Both the position numbers and the translations under genes were made by a program. The notes beneath the pieces were generated by a model. It made no database searches and was not told the origin of the DNA. It was given only the letters and a program-made list of their open reading frames with translations. Below, piece by piece: positions 26,507 through 35,841 of a stretch of 64,000 nt of DNA; the first letter of the stretch is position 1; the number at the start of each line of letters is the position of its first letter. The stretch comes from Clostridium sp. (GTDB lineage Bacteria; Bacillota; Clostridia; Clostridiales; Clostridiaceae), in assembly GCF_022482905.1 (NCBI RefSeq), contig NZ_JAKVOI010000001.1:2419958-2483957 (forward strand), written 5' to 3'.

Positions 26507-27818
26507 TAAGATTTTTCTTTATACCTCTTGTAATTGAATTCTCATAATCTATAAAATCATATACGTCATCTTTGAACAATGTGCTGAACCCTGCAAGTTC
26601 CTCCAGGGAAAGTTCCTCTATGGGTTTATTATTCTGCTCGCAGTAAAGGACTATTTCACCTATTACCTTGTGTGCATCCCTGAAAGCCATGCCTTTGTTT
26701 ACAAGATAATCTGCGGCCTCGGTTGCATTTAAAAATCCAGTCTTTACTGCATTGAACATCTTATCACTATTTACTTTAAGAGTAGACAGCATCCCGTCCA
26801 TTACCTTTGCACAGCTCAATACGGTTTTCACAGCATCAAAAAACTGCTCCTTGTCTTCCTGCATATCTTTGTTGTAGGCAAGCGGAATCCCTTTCATAAC
26901 CGTCAGGAGGGACATGAGATCTCCATATACCCTTCCAGTCTTGCCCCTTATAAGTTCCGCTGCATCAGGATTCTTTTTCTGGGGCATTATACTGCTTCCC
27001 GTGGAAAACTCGTCATCTATGGTTACAAATCCAAATTCCCTGCTGCTCCACAATATAAGTTCTTCACTCAACCTGCTCAGGTGCATCATCATGATTGAAA
27101 AACATGAAAGGAGCTCCAGAGCGTAATCCCTGTCACTAACTCCGTCAAGGAAATTGCTTACAGGTTTCTTGAAACCGAGTTCTCCTGCAGTAAACTTCCT
27201 GTCTATATCATATGTAGTACCGGCCAGTGCGCAGCATCCAAGAGGGCTTTCATCCAGTAGGTCCACAGCATTTTCCACTCTCTTCCTATCTCTTCCAAGC
27301 ATACTGTAATAAGCCATTATATGATGCTTGAAGGTAACTACCTGTGCCCTTTGAAGATGAGTATATCCTGGCATTATGAAATTATTTTTTTCCCCAAGTT
27401 CCTTCATGGTTTTCTGAAGGTTCACAATTGCATCAATGACTTCTCCAGCCTTGTTTTTTGCATATAACCTGAAGTCCAGAGCTACCTGATCATTTCTGCT
27501 TCTTGCAGTATGGAGCTTCTTGCCTACCTGCCCTACTCTGTCTATAAGATTGCTTTCCACAAAACTATGAATATCCTCATAGTCACCCTCTATTTTAAGT
27601 TTATCATCTTCAATATCTGAAAGTATGGATTTTAATCCCTTCAATATCAGGTCCCTGTCCTCTTCAGACAATATACCGCATCTGGCAAGCATCTTTACAT
27701 GGGCCATGCTTCCGGTTATATCCTCTTTATAGAGTGTCCTGTCAAAACTTAGAGAACTATTGAAATCCTCCATGAGCTTGCTTTCAGATTTTTTGAATCT
27801 TCCTCCCCATAACTTCAT
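26502..27818 (-). CDS. argH: Argininosuccinate lyase
   Basis: 438 residues, full length for the family. Begins MKLWGGRFKKSESKLMEDFN. It contains the fumarase/aspartase superfamily signature TGSSIMPQKKNPDA with the catalytic Ser loop, HTARSRNDQVALDFRLY, and GYTHLQRAQ with the catalytic His. It splits argininosuccinate to arginine and fumarate, the last step of arginine synthesis. It follows argG by 14 bp on the same strand. Confidence 0.97.
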   Translation of the reverse strand: MKLWGGRFKKSESKLMEDFNSSLSFDRTLYKEDITGSMAHVKMLARCGILSEEDRDLILKGLKSILSDIEDDKLKIEGDYEDIHSFVESNLIDRVGQVGKKLHTARSRNDQVALDFRLYAKNKAGEVIDAIVNLQKTMKELGEKNNFIMPGYTHLQRAQVVTFKHHIMAYYSMLGRDRKRVENAVDLLDESPLGCCALAGTTYDIDRKFTAGELGFKKPVSNFLDGVSDRDYALELLSCFSIMMMHLSRLSEELILWSSREFGFVTIDDEFSTGSSIMPQKKNPDAAELIRGKTGRVYGDLMSLLTVMKGIPLAYNKDMQEDKEQFFDAVKTVLSCAKVMDGMLSTLKVNSDKMFNAVKTGFLNATEAADYLVNKGMAFRDAHKVIGEIVLYCEQNNKPIEELSLEELAGFSTLFKDDVYDFIDYENSITRGIKKNLR

Positions 27819-27832
27819 AAAAATTTCCTTTC

Positions 27833-29038
27833 CTATTTCTGATTATTCTGATCCGATATGGCCTTTATCTTGCTTGGAAGGCTGAATATCTTGATGAATC
27901 CTTCTGCATCCTTGTGACTGTACAGCTCACTTGCACCAAATGAGGATATGTCTTCATCATAGAGTGCATTTTCAGCATCTATTCCGGCATTTATTATATT
28001 GCCCTTGTATATCCTGAGCTTAACCGTACCTGTAACATTTTTCTGGGTAACTTCCACAAAAGCATCAAGTGCTTCCCTGAGCGGTGTAAACCAGAGTCCG
28101 TCATATACCAGTTCGCCATATTTCTGTGATACAAGCTGTTTGTAATGATAGGTACTCTTGTCTACTGTAAGTCTTTCAAGGCATCTATGTGCTGCATAAA
28201 GTACAGTCCCACCAGGAGTTTCATAGACTCCCCTTGACTTCATCCCAACCAGTCTGTTTTCAACTATATCAATTACTCCTACTCCATTTCTGCCGCCTAT
28301 TTTATTCAATTCGGTCAGAAGTTCCACAGGTGAGAGTTCCTTGCCATTTACTTTTTTAGGCACACCCTGCTGAAAATATATTTCTACATATTCAGGATTG
28401 TCCTCTGCCTGTTCCACAGGAGTCGTCATGGAATACATATCCCTTTTGTGTTCATTTATCGGATTTTCAAGATCTCCGCCTTCATGGCTTATATGCCATA
28501 GGTTTTTATCCTCCGAATATATTTTTTTCTTGGTTGCAGCAACTTCCACACCTTTTGAATGGGCATAATCTATGGCATCCTCCCTTGATTTTATATTCCA
28601 GATTCTCCATGGTGCAATTATCTTTATGGAAGGATCAAAAGAAGCTATTCCAACTTCAAAGCGCACCTGGTCATTTCCTTTTCCCGTACATCCATGTGCT
28701 ATATACTTTGCTCCTTCCTTATGGGCAATCTCCACCAATTTTTTGGACATCAGCGGTCTTGCAAGAGAAGTTCCAAGCATATACTCATCTTCATACAGCA
28801 AATGTGCCTTAACAGCCTTGAAAAGATAGTCTTGTACAAACTCCTCTGTAAGATTTTCCACATATATCTTTGAAGCTCCAGTTTTCAACGCTTTTTTCTT
28901 TACTTTGTCGTAGTCATCTCCCTGACCTACATCTATGCAAACTGCTATTACATCCAGATCATAATTCTCCTTGAGCCATGGAATTATAATCGAGGTATCC
29001 AATCCGCCCGAATATGCTAATACTACTTTGTCTTTCAT
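27833..29038 (-). CDS. argG: Argininosuccinate synthase
   Basis: 401 residues. The N-terminal PP-loop is [18 protein letters not shown]. Other family stretches are [59 protein letters not shown] and YETPGG. It joins citrulline and aspartate with ATP. First gene of argG-argH. The 160 bp upstream (29039-29198) is very AT-rich with TGAATAAAAT-like words that could be arginine repressor sites, but I cannot confirm one. Confidence 0.97.
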   Translation of the reverse strand: MKDKVVLAYSGGLDTSIIIPWLKENYDLDVIAVCIDVGQGDDYDKVKKKALKTGASKIYVENLTEEFVQDYLFKAVKAHLLYEDEYMLGTSLARPLMSKKLVEIAHKEGAKYIAHGCTGKGNDQVRFEVGIASFDPSIKIIAPWRIWNIKSREDAIDYAHSKGVEVAATKKKIYSEDKNLWHISHEGGDLENPINEHKRDMYSMTTPVEQAEDNPEYVEIYFQQGVPKKVNGKELSPVELLTELNKIGGRNGVGVIDIVENRLVGMKSRGVYETPGGTVLYAAHRCLERLTVDKSTYHYKQLVSQKYGELVYDGLWFTPLREALDAFVEVTQKNVTGTVKLRIYKGNIINAGIDAENALYDEDISSFGASELYSHKDAEGFIKIFSLPSKIKAISDQNNQK

Positions 29039-29159
29039 AAAATGACCCCCATCACATTTAAGTATTATCTTAATATTATATTATAATTATACATATAATA
29101 TTATAAATATGCAACATTTTTATTTTATTCAACTATATATTCACTCATTTTTATGCATA

Positions 29160-29198
29160 ATTATAAACCGATGGATAATTTACCCACCGATTTATAAT
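29160..29198 (-). terminator. Hairpin after the TIM-barrel gene
   Basis: Arms 29160-29174 and 29184-29198 pair over 15 bp in the minus-strand RNA with two G-U pairs, directly after the stop at 29199. The T-run is poor, so termination is only likely. Confidence 0.55.
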
Positions 29199-29882
29199 CT
29201 ACATTTTTCTATATCTTTCCATGCTCTCCTTAAACAGTTCAGATGTGGACGGCGGAGTATAGACAATAGCATTTGCACCCGCCATTATAGTTTTCTCTAT
29301 TGATTTTTCATCCTTGCCGCCTGTAGCCATTATAGGGAACTCAGGAAATTGTCTCCTTATACTCCCAACAAGTTCAGGTGTACTGCTACCTGCAGATACA
29401 TTTAAAATTGAAACACCCGCATCTATTCTCTTCTGTATGTCGTCCCTTTCGGAAACTACTGTTACAACAATTGGTATATCAATGGAATCGCTCATGGCTT
29501 TTATTATTTCATCTGACGTAGGACTATTTACAACAACTCCCATTGCTCCCGTGAATTCTGCATTCAATGCCAGATTTATAACTCTTTTCCCCGTAGTAAG
29601 TCCGCCTCCTACGCCGCAAAAAACAGGTACATCTGAAGCTGCTACAAGGGCTTCAGATATGACGGACTGAGGCGTGAATGGATATACAGCGAAAACTGCA
29701 TCTGCATTTATATTTTTTATAACTGCCACATCTGTCGTAAAGGCAAAAGATTTCAATCTCTTGCCAAATACCTTTATTCCTGATGTCTGCCTTATTACAT
29801 CAGGTAGATTTATCATATGACCTCTGAGTGTCCCATTTATATGTGGAACATATTTGCCTGTTTTCTTATTAATTTTTTCCAT
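29199..29882 (-). CDS. TIM-barrel protein of unknown function
   Basis: 227 residues with the look of a phosphate-binding beta/alpha barrel: repeated strand-loop units such as VPVFCGVGGGLTTGKR, GAMGVVVNSPT, VSILNVSAGSST, PIMATGGKDEKSIEKTI and GANAIVYTPPS. The GG near the C-terminus (MATGGKD) is the usual phosphate-binding position. Homologues in clostridia are often named hydrolase without direct evidence, and I cannot assign a reaction. AGGAG lies upstream of the ATG. It starts 80 bp after metH on the same strand and may be part of the SAM-riboswitch-controlled transcript. Confidence 0.8.
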   Translation of the reverse strand: MEKINKKTGKYVPHINGTLRGHMINLPDVIRQTSGIKVFGKRLKSFAFTTDVAVIKNINADAVFAVYPFTPQSVISEALVAASDVPVFCGVGGGLTTGKRVINLALNAEFTGAMGVVVNSPTSDEIIKAMSDSIDIPIVVTVVSERDDIQKRIDAGVSILNVSAGSSTPELVGSIRRQFPEFPIMATGGKDEKSIEKTIMAGANAIVYTPPSTSELFKESMERYRKM

Positions 29883-29962
29883 GATATTTTCTCCTAAAAT
29901 GAATTAGAGTATTTATAAACATATTTTATATCATTTTTCTCAGATATTCCATATAAATTTTT

Positions 29963-32419
29963 TTATTTAACAAATTCCAGTTCATTTTGTGAAAAGATCT
30001 TTTCAGCTATTTTAACCGTGTCTCTGGCGTCCCGCGCATAAAAGTCAGCTCCTATCATATCTGCATATTCCTGATTCAATACTGCTCCACCAACTATGAC
30101 CTTGCAGCACAGATTACTTTTTCTAAGAGCTTCTATCGTCTTTTTCATGTTTATAACCGTGGTAGTCATAAGTGCACTCAATCCAACAACCCTTATATTG
30201 TTTTGCTTTACACAATCAACTACTCTCTCAATGTCCACATCTTTCCCAAGATCTATTACGTTGAACCCATAGTTCTCCAGAAGCACCTTCACTATGTTTT
30301 TACCTATGTCGTGTATATCTCCCTTGACTGTTGCCAGGACTATTCTCCCCTTATCCACATTGCTCTGTCCGCTTTCAACCATACTCTTCTTTATGACTTC
30401 GAAAGACTTCTTTACAGTCTCTGCAGACTGCATGAGCTGCGGCAGAAAAATTTCCTTTGCTTCATACTTTGCCCCCACTTCATCCAGTGCCGGAATAACA
30501 TATAAGTTTACTATATCCAGAGGCTTTTTCAACTTTAAAAGCTGACTTGTAGCCAGAATCGCTTCGTCCTCCATGCCGTCTATAATTATCTGCTTTAGAG
30601 TCTTTTTGTCTATTTTATCTTTCTGGTGTTTTCCATCCTTGCTTTTATCTACAACGTTGTTTTTTTTATTTTGATTTGACTCCTTCGGCATATCCTTGTA
30701 CTTTTCTATAAAATTCTTACTGTCCACATCCCTGTATGAAAGTACTTCAAATGCAGCTATAGTATCCTTCATTCCTTCATCTCCGGGATTCATTATCGGC
30801 AGATCCAAACCGGCTTCCAGTGCCATAAGCAAAAATGTCCTGTTTAAAAGTTTTCTATTTGGAAGTCCATAAGATACATTGCTTACCCCGAGTGTTGTCT
30901 TTACACCAAGTTTTTCCTTCACCATTCTTATCGCCCTTACCGTCTCCATGACTTCCTTCTGCTGGGCAGAGGCAGTAAGGGAGAGGCAGTCAACTATTAT
31001 ATCCTTACGTGAAATTCCAAACTCTTCAGCTCTCTTTACTATCTTTTCCGCAATTGCAAACCTTTCTTCCGCCGTATTTGCTATTCCTGCCTCGTCGATA
31101 GTGAGAGCTATAATACAGCCTCCATATTTTTTTACTATGGGGAAAACCTCTTCCATGGTTTTTTCCTTGCCATTTACAGAATTTATGAGAGGTTTGCCCC
31201 TGTATAATCTCACTCCGGCCTCAAGGGCGTCGGGATTTGGACTGTCTATGCTTACCGGGAGGTATGAAACCTGCTGTATTGCCTTTACAGCCTTTTTCAT
31301 CATTTCAACTTCATCTATTTCAGGAAGTCCTACATTCAGTTCAAGTATGTCTGCGCCTTCTTCTTTCTGATACAGGGCCTCTCTCTGGATATATCCTATC
31401 TTCTTCTCCCTAAGTTCCTGTTTATATGCGGCTTTTCCAGTAGGATTTATTCTTTCACCTATTATTCTTGTTCTACCACCTATTATTACAGTTTGATTGC
31501 CTGAAGTCACTGCAGTAAATTCTTTTTTCTCCGGACATAAAGGCTTGAGTCCGCTTACCAGTTCTATAGTGGCCTTGATGAATTCAGGGTCCGTGCCGCA
31601 GCATCCTCCTAGTATTCTTACTCCTTTTTCTGCCATGATCTTCATTTGTTCTGAAAACTCAGCTGCTTTTACATCATAATAGGTTTCTTTCCCATCATAT
31701 TTTGGCAGACCGGCATTTGGCTGAACCATGACAGGAGTAGACGAGTACCTTAAAATTTCATCCACTATGGGCTGAAGATCCTTTGGTCCAAGCGAACAAT
31801 TGACTCCAAGTGCATCAACCCCAAGACCTTCCAGAACAAAAACCATGGTTCTGGGATCTGTCCCCATCAGAGTTCTGGCGTTTTCCTGAAAAGTCATAGT
31901 GCAAAAAACCGGAAGGGAACTGTTTTCCTTTGCTGCAAGTATGGCAGCCTTGGTCTCATATATATCCATCATTGTCTCAATCAGTATTATATCGGCTCCT
32001 TCCCTTTCACCTATGACTACCTGTTTTTTAAAAAGTTTATAGGCAGTTTCAAAAGTGAGGTTCCCAGTAGGCTCCATGACCTGGCCTATAGGGCCCATGT
32101 CAAGTGCCACGAATTTATCCTTTCTTCCCCTGACAGCAGCTTTTGCAACTCTAACCCCGGCCTCTATCACTTCATCTGAAGAATATTCAGAATCACTGTA
32201 TTTCAATTCATTTGCCCCAAAAGTATTTGTTATTATAATATCTGCACCAGAATCAAGGTAGACTTCATGTATTTTCTTGATTGTATTTCCATTTGTTATG
32301 TTCAATATTTCAGGAAGATCGCCGGCTTTAAGTCCACTTTTCTGAAGCATTGTCCCCATAGCACCGTCAAAAAATATAAATTTATCCTCGAATCTTTTAA
32401 ACAAATCGTTAAAATCCAT
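29963..32419 (-). CDS. metH: Cobalamin-dependent methionine synthase, without reactivation domain
   Basis: 818 residues from the ATG at 32419 (GGGGTGG upstream); a TTG at 32440 overlaps the metF stop and is an alternative. Domains: homocysteine-binding barrel (1-290) with zinc ligands in GVNCS and GGCCGTD; pterin-binding domain (about 315-575; IIGERINPTGK, EGADILELNVG, PVSIDSP, GVSNVSYGLPN); a Lys/Asp/Asn-rich linker; the B12-binding cap (about 600-690); and the B12 domain with DIHDIGKN around 700. The protein ends there, so the AdoMet-dependent reactivation domain of E. coli MetH is missing, as in other anaerobes. It transfers methyl from methyl-tetrahydrofolate to homocysteine. Downstream of metF, behind a SAM riboswitch. 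Confidence 0.94.
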   Translation of the reverse strand: MDFNDLFKRFEDKFIFFDGAMGTMLQKSGLKAGDLPEILNITNGNTIKKIHEVYLDSGADIIITNTFGANELKYSDSEYSSDEVIEAGVRVAKAAVRGRKDKFVALDMGPIGQVMEPTGNLTFETAYKLFKKQVVIGEREGADIILIETMMDIYETKAAILAAKENSSLPVFCTMTFQENARTLMGTDPRTMVFVLEGLGVDALGVNCSLGPKDLQPIVDEILRYSSTPVMVQPNAGLPKYDGKETYYDVKAAEFSEQMKIMAEKGVRILGGCCGTDPEFIKATIELVSGLKPLCPEKKEFTAVTSGNQTVIIGGRTRIIGERINPTGKAAYKQELREKKIGYIQREALYQKEEGADILELNVGLPEIDEVEMMKKAVKAIQQVSYLPVSIDSPNPDALEAGVRLYRGKPLINSVNGKEKTMEEVFPIVKKYGGCIIALTIDEAGIANTAEERFAIAEKIVKRAEEFGISRKDIIVDCLSLTASAQQKEVMETVRAIRMVKEKLGVKTTLGVSNVSYGLPNRKLLNRTFLLMALEAGLDLPIMNPGDEGMKDTIAAFEVLSYRDVDSKNFIEKYKDMPKESNQNKKNNVVDKSKDGKHQKDKIDKKTLKQIIIDGMEDEAILATSQLLKLKKPLDIVNLYVIPALDEVGAKYEAKEIFLPQLMQSAETVKKSFEVIKKSMVESGQSNVDKGRIVLATVKGDIHDIGKNIVKVLLENYGFNVIDLGKDVDIERVVDCVKQNNIRVVGLSALMTTTVINMKKTIEALRKSNLCCKVIVGGAVLNQEYADMIGADFYARDARDTVKIAEKIFSQNELEFVK

Positions 32420-32436
32420 ATAGCCACCCCTTTTTA

Positions 32437-33294
32437 TCAATTATACAAATTATCTACTATGTAGTTCACAGCAGTCAAGTCATTCATGGTATACAAGTGA
32501 ATACCCTTTATTCCATTTTTCACCAAATCGCGTGTTTGATTCAAGCTGTATTCTACTCCCGCTTTAAAGAAGTCTTCTTCATTTTCCCCATATTTATCTA
32601 TTATGGCCAAAAGTTCTTTAGGCAAACTTGCGCCGCCAAGCAGACTCATGCTCTTAACCTGTCTTGCCTTAACAACCGGCATTATACCTGCCAGCAGAGG
32701 TATATCCAGCCCAATCTTGCCCAGTTTTTCCCTGAACGTGTAGAAATAGTCATTGCTGAAGAAAAACTGGGTGATAAGAAAATCCGCCCCGCAGTCCACC
32801 TTCTCCTTCAGATGAAAAATATCTTCATCCAGATTACTTGATTCCGCATGTCCTTCGGGATATGCTGCAACTGCAATACACATATCTCTCTTTCTTGAAA
32901 TATATTTTACAAGTTCCTTTGCATATCTGTATTTATTATTTATTTGTGAATTGGAATTCCTGACAATATCTCCTCTGAGTGCAAGTATATTATTTATTCC
33001 GCCATCAGCAAGCTCCGATATGTATTTCTCTATTTCTTCCTCTGTAGAATTTATGCAGGTGAGATGTGACAGCACCTCTATATTGTATTTGTTCTTTATA
33101 TAAAGTGCAGTCTCCATGGATCCATTTTTACTTCTTCCTGCAGCTCCATAAGTTACACTTATAAAATCCGGATTCATTTTGCTCAAATTATTGATCCTGT
33201 TTTCAAAGCTCGGGAAATTACTTTTATTCTTAAATGGTATAACTTCAAAGGAAAGTATAAATTCCTTGTCATTGAATATATCTATTATGCTCAT
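32437..33294 (-). CDS. metF: 5,10-methylenetetrahydrofolate reductase
   Basis: 285 residues from the ATG at 33294 (GAGGAGAG upstream). Family marks: LSFEVIPFKNKSNF at the start with the catalytic Glu, FISVTYGAAGRSKNGSME, LSHLTCINST, NILALRGD, DFLITQFFFSND and GIMPVVKARQV. It supplies methyl-tetrahydrofolate for the MetH encoded directly downstream; in an acetogen-like organism the same step could also serve the methyl branch of carbon fixation, but the SAM riboswitch points to methionine supply. Confidence 0.95.
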   Translation of the reverse strand: MSIIDIFNDKEFILSFEVIPFKNKSNFPSFENRINNLSKMNPDFISVTYGAAGRSKNGSMETALYIKNKYNIEVLSHLTCINSTEEEIEKYISELADGGINNILALRGDIVRNSNSQINNKYRYAKELVKYISRKRDMCIAVAAYPEGHAESSNLDEDIFHLKEKVDCGADFLITQFFFSNDYFYTFREKLGKIGLDIPLLAGIMPVVKARQVKSMSLLGGASLPKELLAIIDKYGENEEDFFKAGVEYSLNQTRDLVKNGIKGIHLYTMNDLTAVNYIVDNLYN

Positions 33295-33322
33295 AAATTC
33301 TCTCCTCATAAAAATTTAGTTC

Positions 33323-33356
33323 AAAAAAGGCCGCTTTTTATTAAGAAAAGCAGCCT
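33323..33356 (-). terminator. Intrinsic terminator of the metF-metH SAM riboswitch
   Basis: Minus-strand hairpin (33346-33356 with 33328-33338; GGC-GCTTTT arms) followed by TTTTTT, downstream of the aptamer and upstream of metF. Confidence 0.9.
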
Positions 33357-33386
33357 AAGTTTGTATCGATACATTACAGCATTCTT

Positions 33387-33496
33387 TTCTTATCTTCCAG
33401 AATTTTCATGATTCTGTAGGAATTAACACCTTGCATGACGCACATGCTGGTTGTCGGGTTTCTCAGGGCCAGTCCCTCCACCACTCTTGATAAGAA
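33387..33496 (-). ncRNA. SAM-I (S-box) riboswitch of metF-metH
   Basis: The minus strand shows the S-box core: CTTATC-AAGAGTGG, GGAGGGACTGGCCC, AAACCCGACAACC, AAGGTGTTAATTCC-TACAG and the closing GATAAG (P1: 33489-33496 with 33387-33394). It turns the operon off at high S-adenosylmethionine through the terminator downstream. Confidence 0.96.
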
Positions 33497-33531
33497 CCTC
33501 AGTATATTATTGTTAAAGTACATTTTATTTA

Positions 33532-33560
33532 ATGCTAATACTTTTCAGCATGCTTGTCAA
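33532..33560 (-). promoter_or_regulatory. Promoter of the metF-metH leader
   Basis: TTGACA (33555-33560, minus), a 17-bp spacer and TAGCAT (33532-33537). Transcription would start near 33525, shortly before the aptamer. Confidence 0.65.
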
Positions 33561-33586
33561 TACAAAAATTCTAATTTTTGATCTTC

Positions 33587-33615
33587 TTGACAGAATTAAG
33601 TTTTTAGTATATCAT
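33587..33615 (+). promoter_or_regulatory. Promoter of the metA leader
   Basis: TTGACA (33587-33592), a 17-bp spacer and TATCAT (33610-33615), about 20 bp before the plus-strand SAM riboswitch. Confidence 0.75.
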
Positions 33616-33636
33616 ATTCATTAAACCAATTAAAAA

Positions 33637-33742
33637 TCTTATCGAGAGTGGCTAAGGGATAGGCCCAATGATGCCCGACAACCAGCATTTTTCATTTGAA
33701 TGCATGGTGTTAATTCCTACAGATTTTTTCTGAAAGATAAGA
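33637..33742 (+). ncRNA. SAM-I (S-box) riboswitch of metA
   Basis: S-box core on the plus strand: TCTTATC-GAGAGTGGC, AAGGGATAGGCCC, ATGCCCGACAACC, GGTGTTAATTCCTACAG and the closing GATAAGA (P1: 33637-33643 with 33736-33742). Confidence 0.96.
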
Positions 33743-33760
33743 AAAATAGTTCGATATTAC

Positions 33761-33795
33761 AGGCCATTTTTCTTAGTAGAAAAATGGCCTTTTTA
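33761..33795 (+). terminator. Intrinsic terminator of the metA SAM riboswitch
   Basis: Perfect 13-bp stem (33761-33773 with 33778-33790), loop TAGT, then TTTTT; located between the aptamer and metA. Confidence 0.93.
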
Positions 33796-33828
33796 GTCCA
33801 TAATCAATATTTGTAAAGGATGAGTTCT

Positions 33829-34743
33829 ATGCCAATAAATATACCTAATGGTCTTCCAGCTTGCAAGATATTGAAAGCTGAAAATATATTTGTAATGAAC
33901 GAAAAACGTGCAGTCAAGCAGGATATACGTCCTCTCAATATAGTAATATTGAATCTGATGCCCGTCAAGACTGTCACTGAAACACAACTGCTCAGACTTC
34001 TTGGCAATTCCCCGCTTCAAGTGGACATAACCCTTGTATACCCAAAATCCCATAAGTCAAAAAATACTTCCGAAGAATATCTTTTCAAGTATTACGAGAC
34101 ATTTGACGAAATACGTCACAGAAAATTTGACGGGATGATAATAACGGGAGCACCTGTAGAAAAGTTGGAATTTGAAGATGTAGATTACTGGGATGAACTC
34201 ACTGAAATAATGGACTGGTCCCTGAAAAACGTCTATTCAACCTTCCACATATGCTGGGGGGCTCAGGCCGGTCTTTACTATCATTTTGGTATTCCAAAAT
34301 ATCCATTGGACAAAAAGTTGTTTGGAGTGTTTCCACATACCATCACCAGGAAGAATGTAAAACTATTAAGGGGTTTTGATGATCTGTTTTATGCCCCTCA
34401 TTCGAGGCATACAACTATAAAAAGAGAGGATATTCAAAGTGTTCCTGAACTTGAAATACTCTCAGAATCAGAAGAAGCAGGAATCTATATAGCAGCTACA
34501 AAGGGCGGCCGCGATATCTTTGTCATGGGACATTCCGAATATGATACCCTGACATTGAAGCAGGAATATGAAAGGGACAAGGCAAGCAACCTTCCTATAG
34601 AAATTCCAAAAAATTATTTTCCTGATGATGATACAAAAAAAGCTCCACTGTCCATGTGGAAAGGACATGCCAATTTACTATTTTTAAATTGGCTCAACTA
34701 TTACGTATATCAGGAAACACCATATGACTTGAACAAGCTCTAA
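33829..34743 (+). CDS. metA: Homoserine O-acetyltransferase (MetA family)
   Basis: 304 residues from the ATG at 33829, eight bases after AAAGGA; an ATG at 33820 lies too close to that site. With this start the catalytic Cys falls at 142 (HICWGAQAG), the family numbering. The residue known to set acyl-CoA choice is Glu111 (TGAPVE), as in acetyl-CoA-using MetA proteins, not Gly as in E. coli. I therefore read it as an acetyltransferase although the family is often named succinyltransferase. MGHSEYD near 235 gives the His and Glu of the active site. It is the first step from homoserine to methionine. Controlled by its own SAM riboswitch. Confidence 0.92.
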   Translation: MPINIPNGLPACKILKAENIFVMNEKRAVKQDIRPLNIVILNLMPVKTVTETQLLRLLGNSPLQVDITLVYPKSHKSKNTSEEYLFKYYETFDEIRHRKFDGMIITGAPVEKLEFEDVDYWDELTEIMDWSLKNVYSTFHICWGAQAGLYYHFGIPKYPLDKKLFGVFPHTITRKNVKLLRGFDDLFYAPHSRHTTIKREDIQSVPELEILSESEEAGIYIAATKGGRDIFVMGHSEYDTLTLKQEYERDKASNLPIEIPKNYFPDDDTKKAPLSMWKGHANLLFLNWLNYYVYQETPYDLNKL

Positions 34744-34759
34744 TTCTGGTGTAAAAAAC

Positions 34760-34791
34760 TGCAGAACTACCTGCTGTATGGTAGTTCTGCA
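34760..34791. terminator. Terminator between convergent metA and isocitrate dehydrogenase genes
   Basis: Perfect 12-bp stem TGCAGAACTACC (34760-34771) / GGTAGTTCTGCA (34780-34791). On the minus strand it is followed by TTTTTT, on the plus strand by a weaker T-rich tract. Confidence 0.88.
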
Positions 34792-34805
34792 TTCGTCACC
34801 TTTAT

Positions 34806-35813
34806 TTAATTGAAATCCAATTTTGAAATTATTGCATCTGTAAATTCATCGGTAGTAGAATTTCCGCCAAGATCACAGGTCAGGTACTTTCCATCTTTAA
34901 GCACGGCCTCAACTGCATTCTCTATCCTATCCGCCGGGATGTTTTCTCCAAGATATCTAAGCATCATGATTGATGAAAGTATTATAGCCGTAGGATTGGC
35001 TTTATTTTTACCTGCAATATCAGGTGCAGATCCATGTGCAGCTTCAAATACTGCTGTATCCTCACCTACATTTGCTCCAGGAACCAGTCCTAGTCCGCCT
35101 ATGAGTCCCGATGCCATATCGGATAAGATATCACCATATAAATTCGGCATTACAAGAACATCATAATTTTCAGGATTAAGTACAAGTTTCATGCTCATTG
35201 CATCTACTATCACACTTTCAAATTCAATGCCTTCATACTCTTTGGCCACTTCCTGTGCAGTTTTAAGAAACAGGCCATCCGAAAGTTTCATTATATTTGC
35301 CTTATGAACAGCAGTAACCTTTTTCCTTCCATTTTTAACTGCATAATCAAATGCGGCTTTTACTATCTTTCTACTTGCATTTTTTGATATTATCTTTATA
35401 CTCTCGGCTATCTCATCACTTACCATATGCTCGATGCCGGCATATAAATCCTCTGTATTCTCTCTAAAAATAACAAGATCTACATTTTCATATCTGGATT
35501 TTACACCAGCATAGGTTTTTATAGGTCTTATATTTGCATACAGGTTTAACTGCTTCCTGAGGGTTACATTTACACTTCTGAAGCCTTTCCCAACAGGTGT
35601 GGTAACCGGCCCCTTAAGGGCTACTCCGTTTTTTCTTATGCTATTTATTATATGATCCGGTATTGGCGTACCGTACTTTTCAATTACGGCAGCTCCAGCT
35701 TCAAAGATCTCCCAGTCAATATCAGCTCCGCTCTTATCTATGACCCTTTTGGCTGCCATACAAACTTCAGGCCCTATTCCATCCCCCTTAATAAGGGTAA
35801 CTTTTTGTCTCAT
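34806..35813 (-). CDS. icd: Isocitrate dehydrogenase (beta-decarboxylating family, probably NAD-dependent)
   Basis: 335 residues from the ATG at 35813 (GGAGG seven bases upstream). Marks: TLIKGDGIGPEV, TTPVGKGFRSVNVTLRKQL with the substrate-binding Ser and Arg, RENTEDLYAGIEH, VTAVHKANIMKLSDGLF, the signature NLYGDILSDMASGLIGGLG and AHGSAPDIAGKNKANP. The length and last motif resemble the short NAD-type isocitrate and isopropylmalate dehydrogenases. No leu genes are nearby and the upstream gene is a citrate synthase, so isocitrate is the best substrate. It yields 2-oxoglutarate for glutamate synthesis. Confidence 0.88.
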   Translation of the reverse strand: MRQKVTLIKGDGIGPEVCMAAKRVIDKSGADIDWEIFEAGAAVIEKYGTPIPDHIINSIRKNGVALKGPVTTPVGKGFRSVNVTLRKQLNLYANIRPIKTYAGVKSRYENVDLVIFRENTEDLYAGIEHMVSDEIAESIKIISKNASRKIVKAAFDYAVKNGRKKVTAVHKANIMKLSDGLFLKTAQEVAKEYEGIEFESVIVDAMSMKLVLNPENYDVLVMPNLYGDILSDMASGLIGGLGLVPGANVGEDTAVFEAAHGSAPDIAGKNKANPTAIILSSIMMLRYLGENIPADRIENAVEAVLKDGKYLTCDLGGNSTTDEFTDAIISKLDFN

Positions 35814-35841
35814 TCCAATGCCTCCAAACAATTCATTTTAG

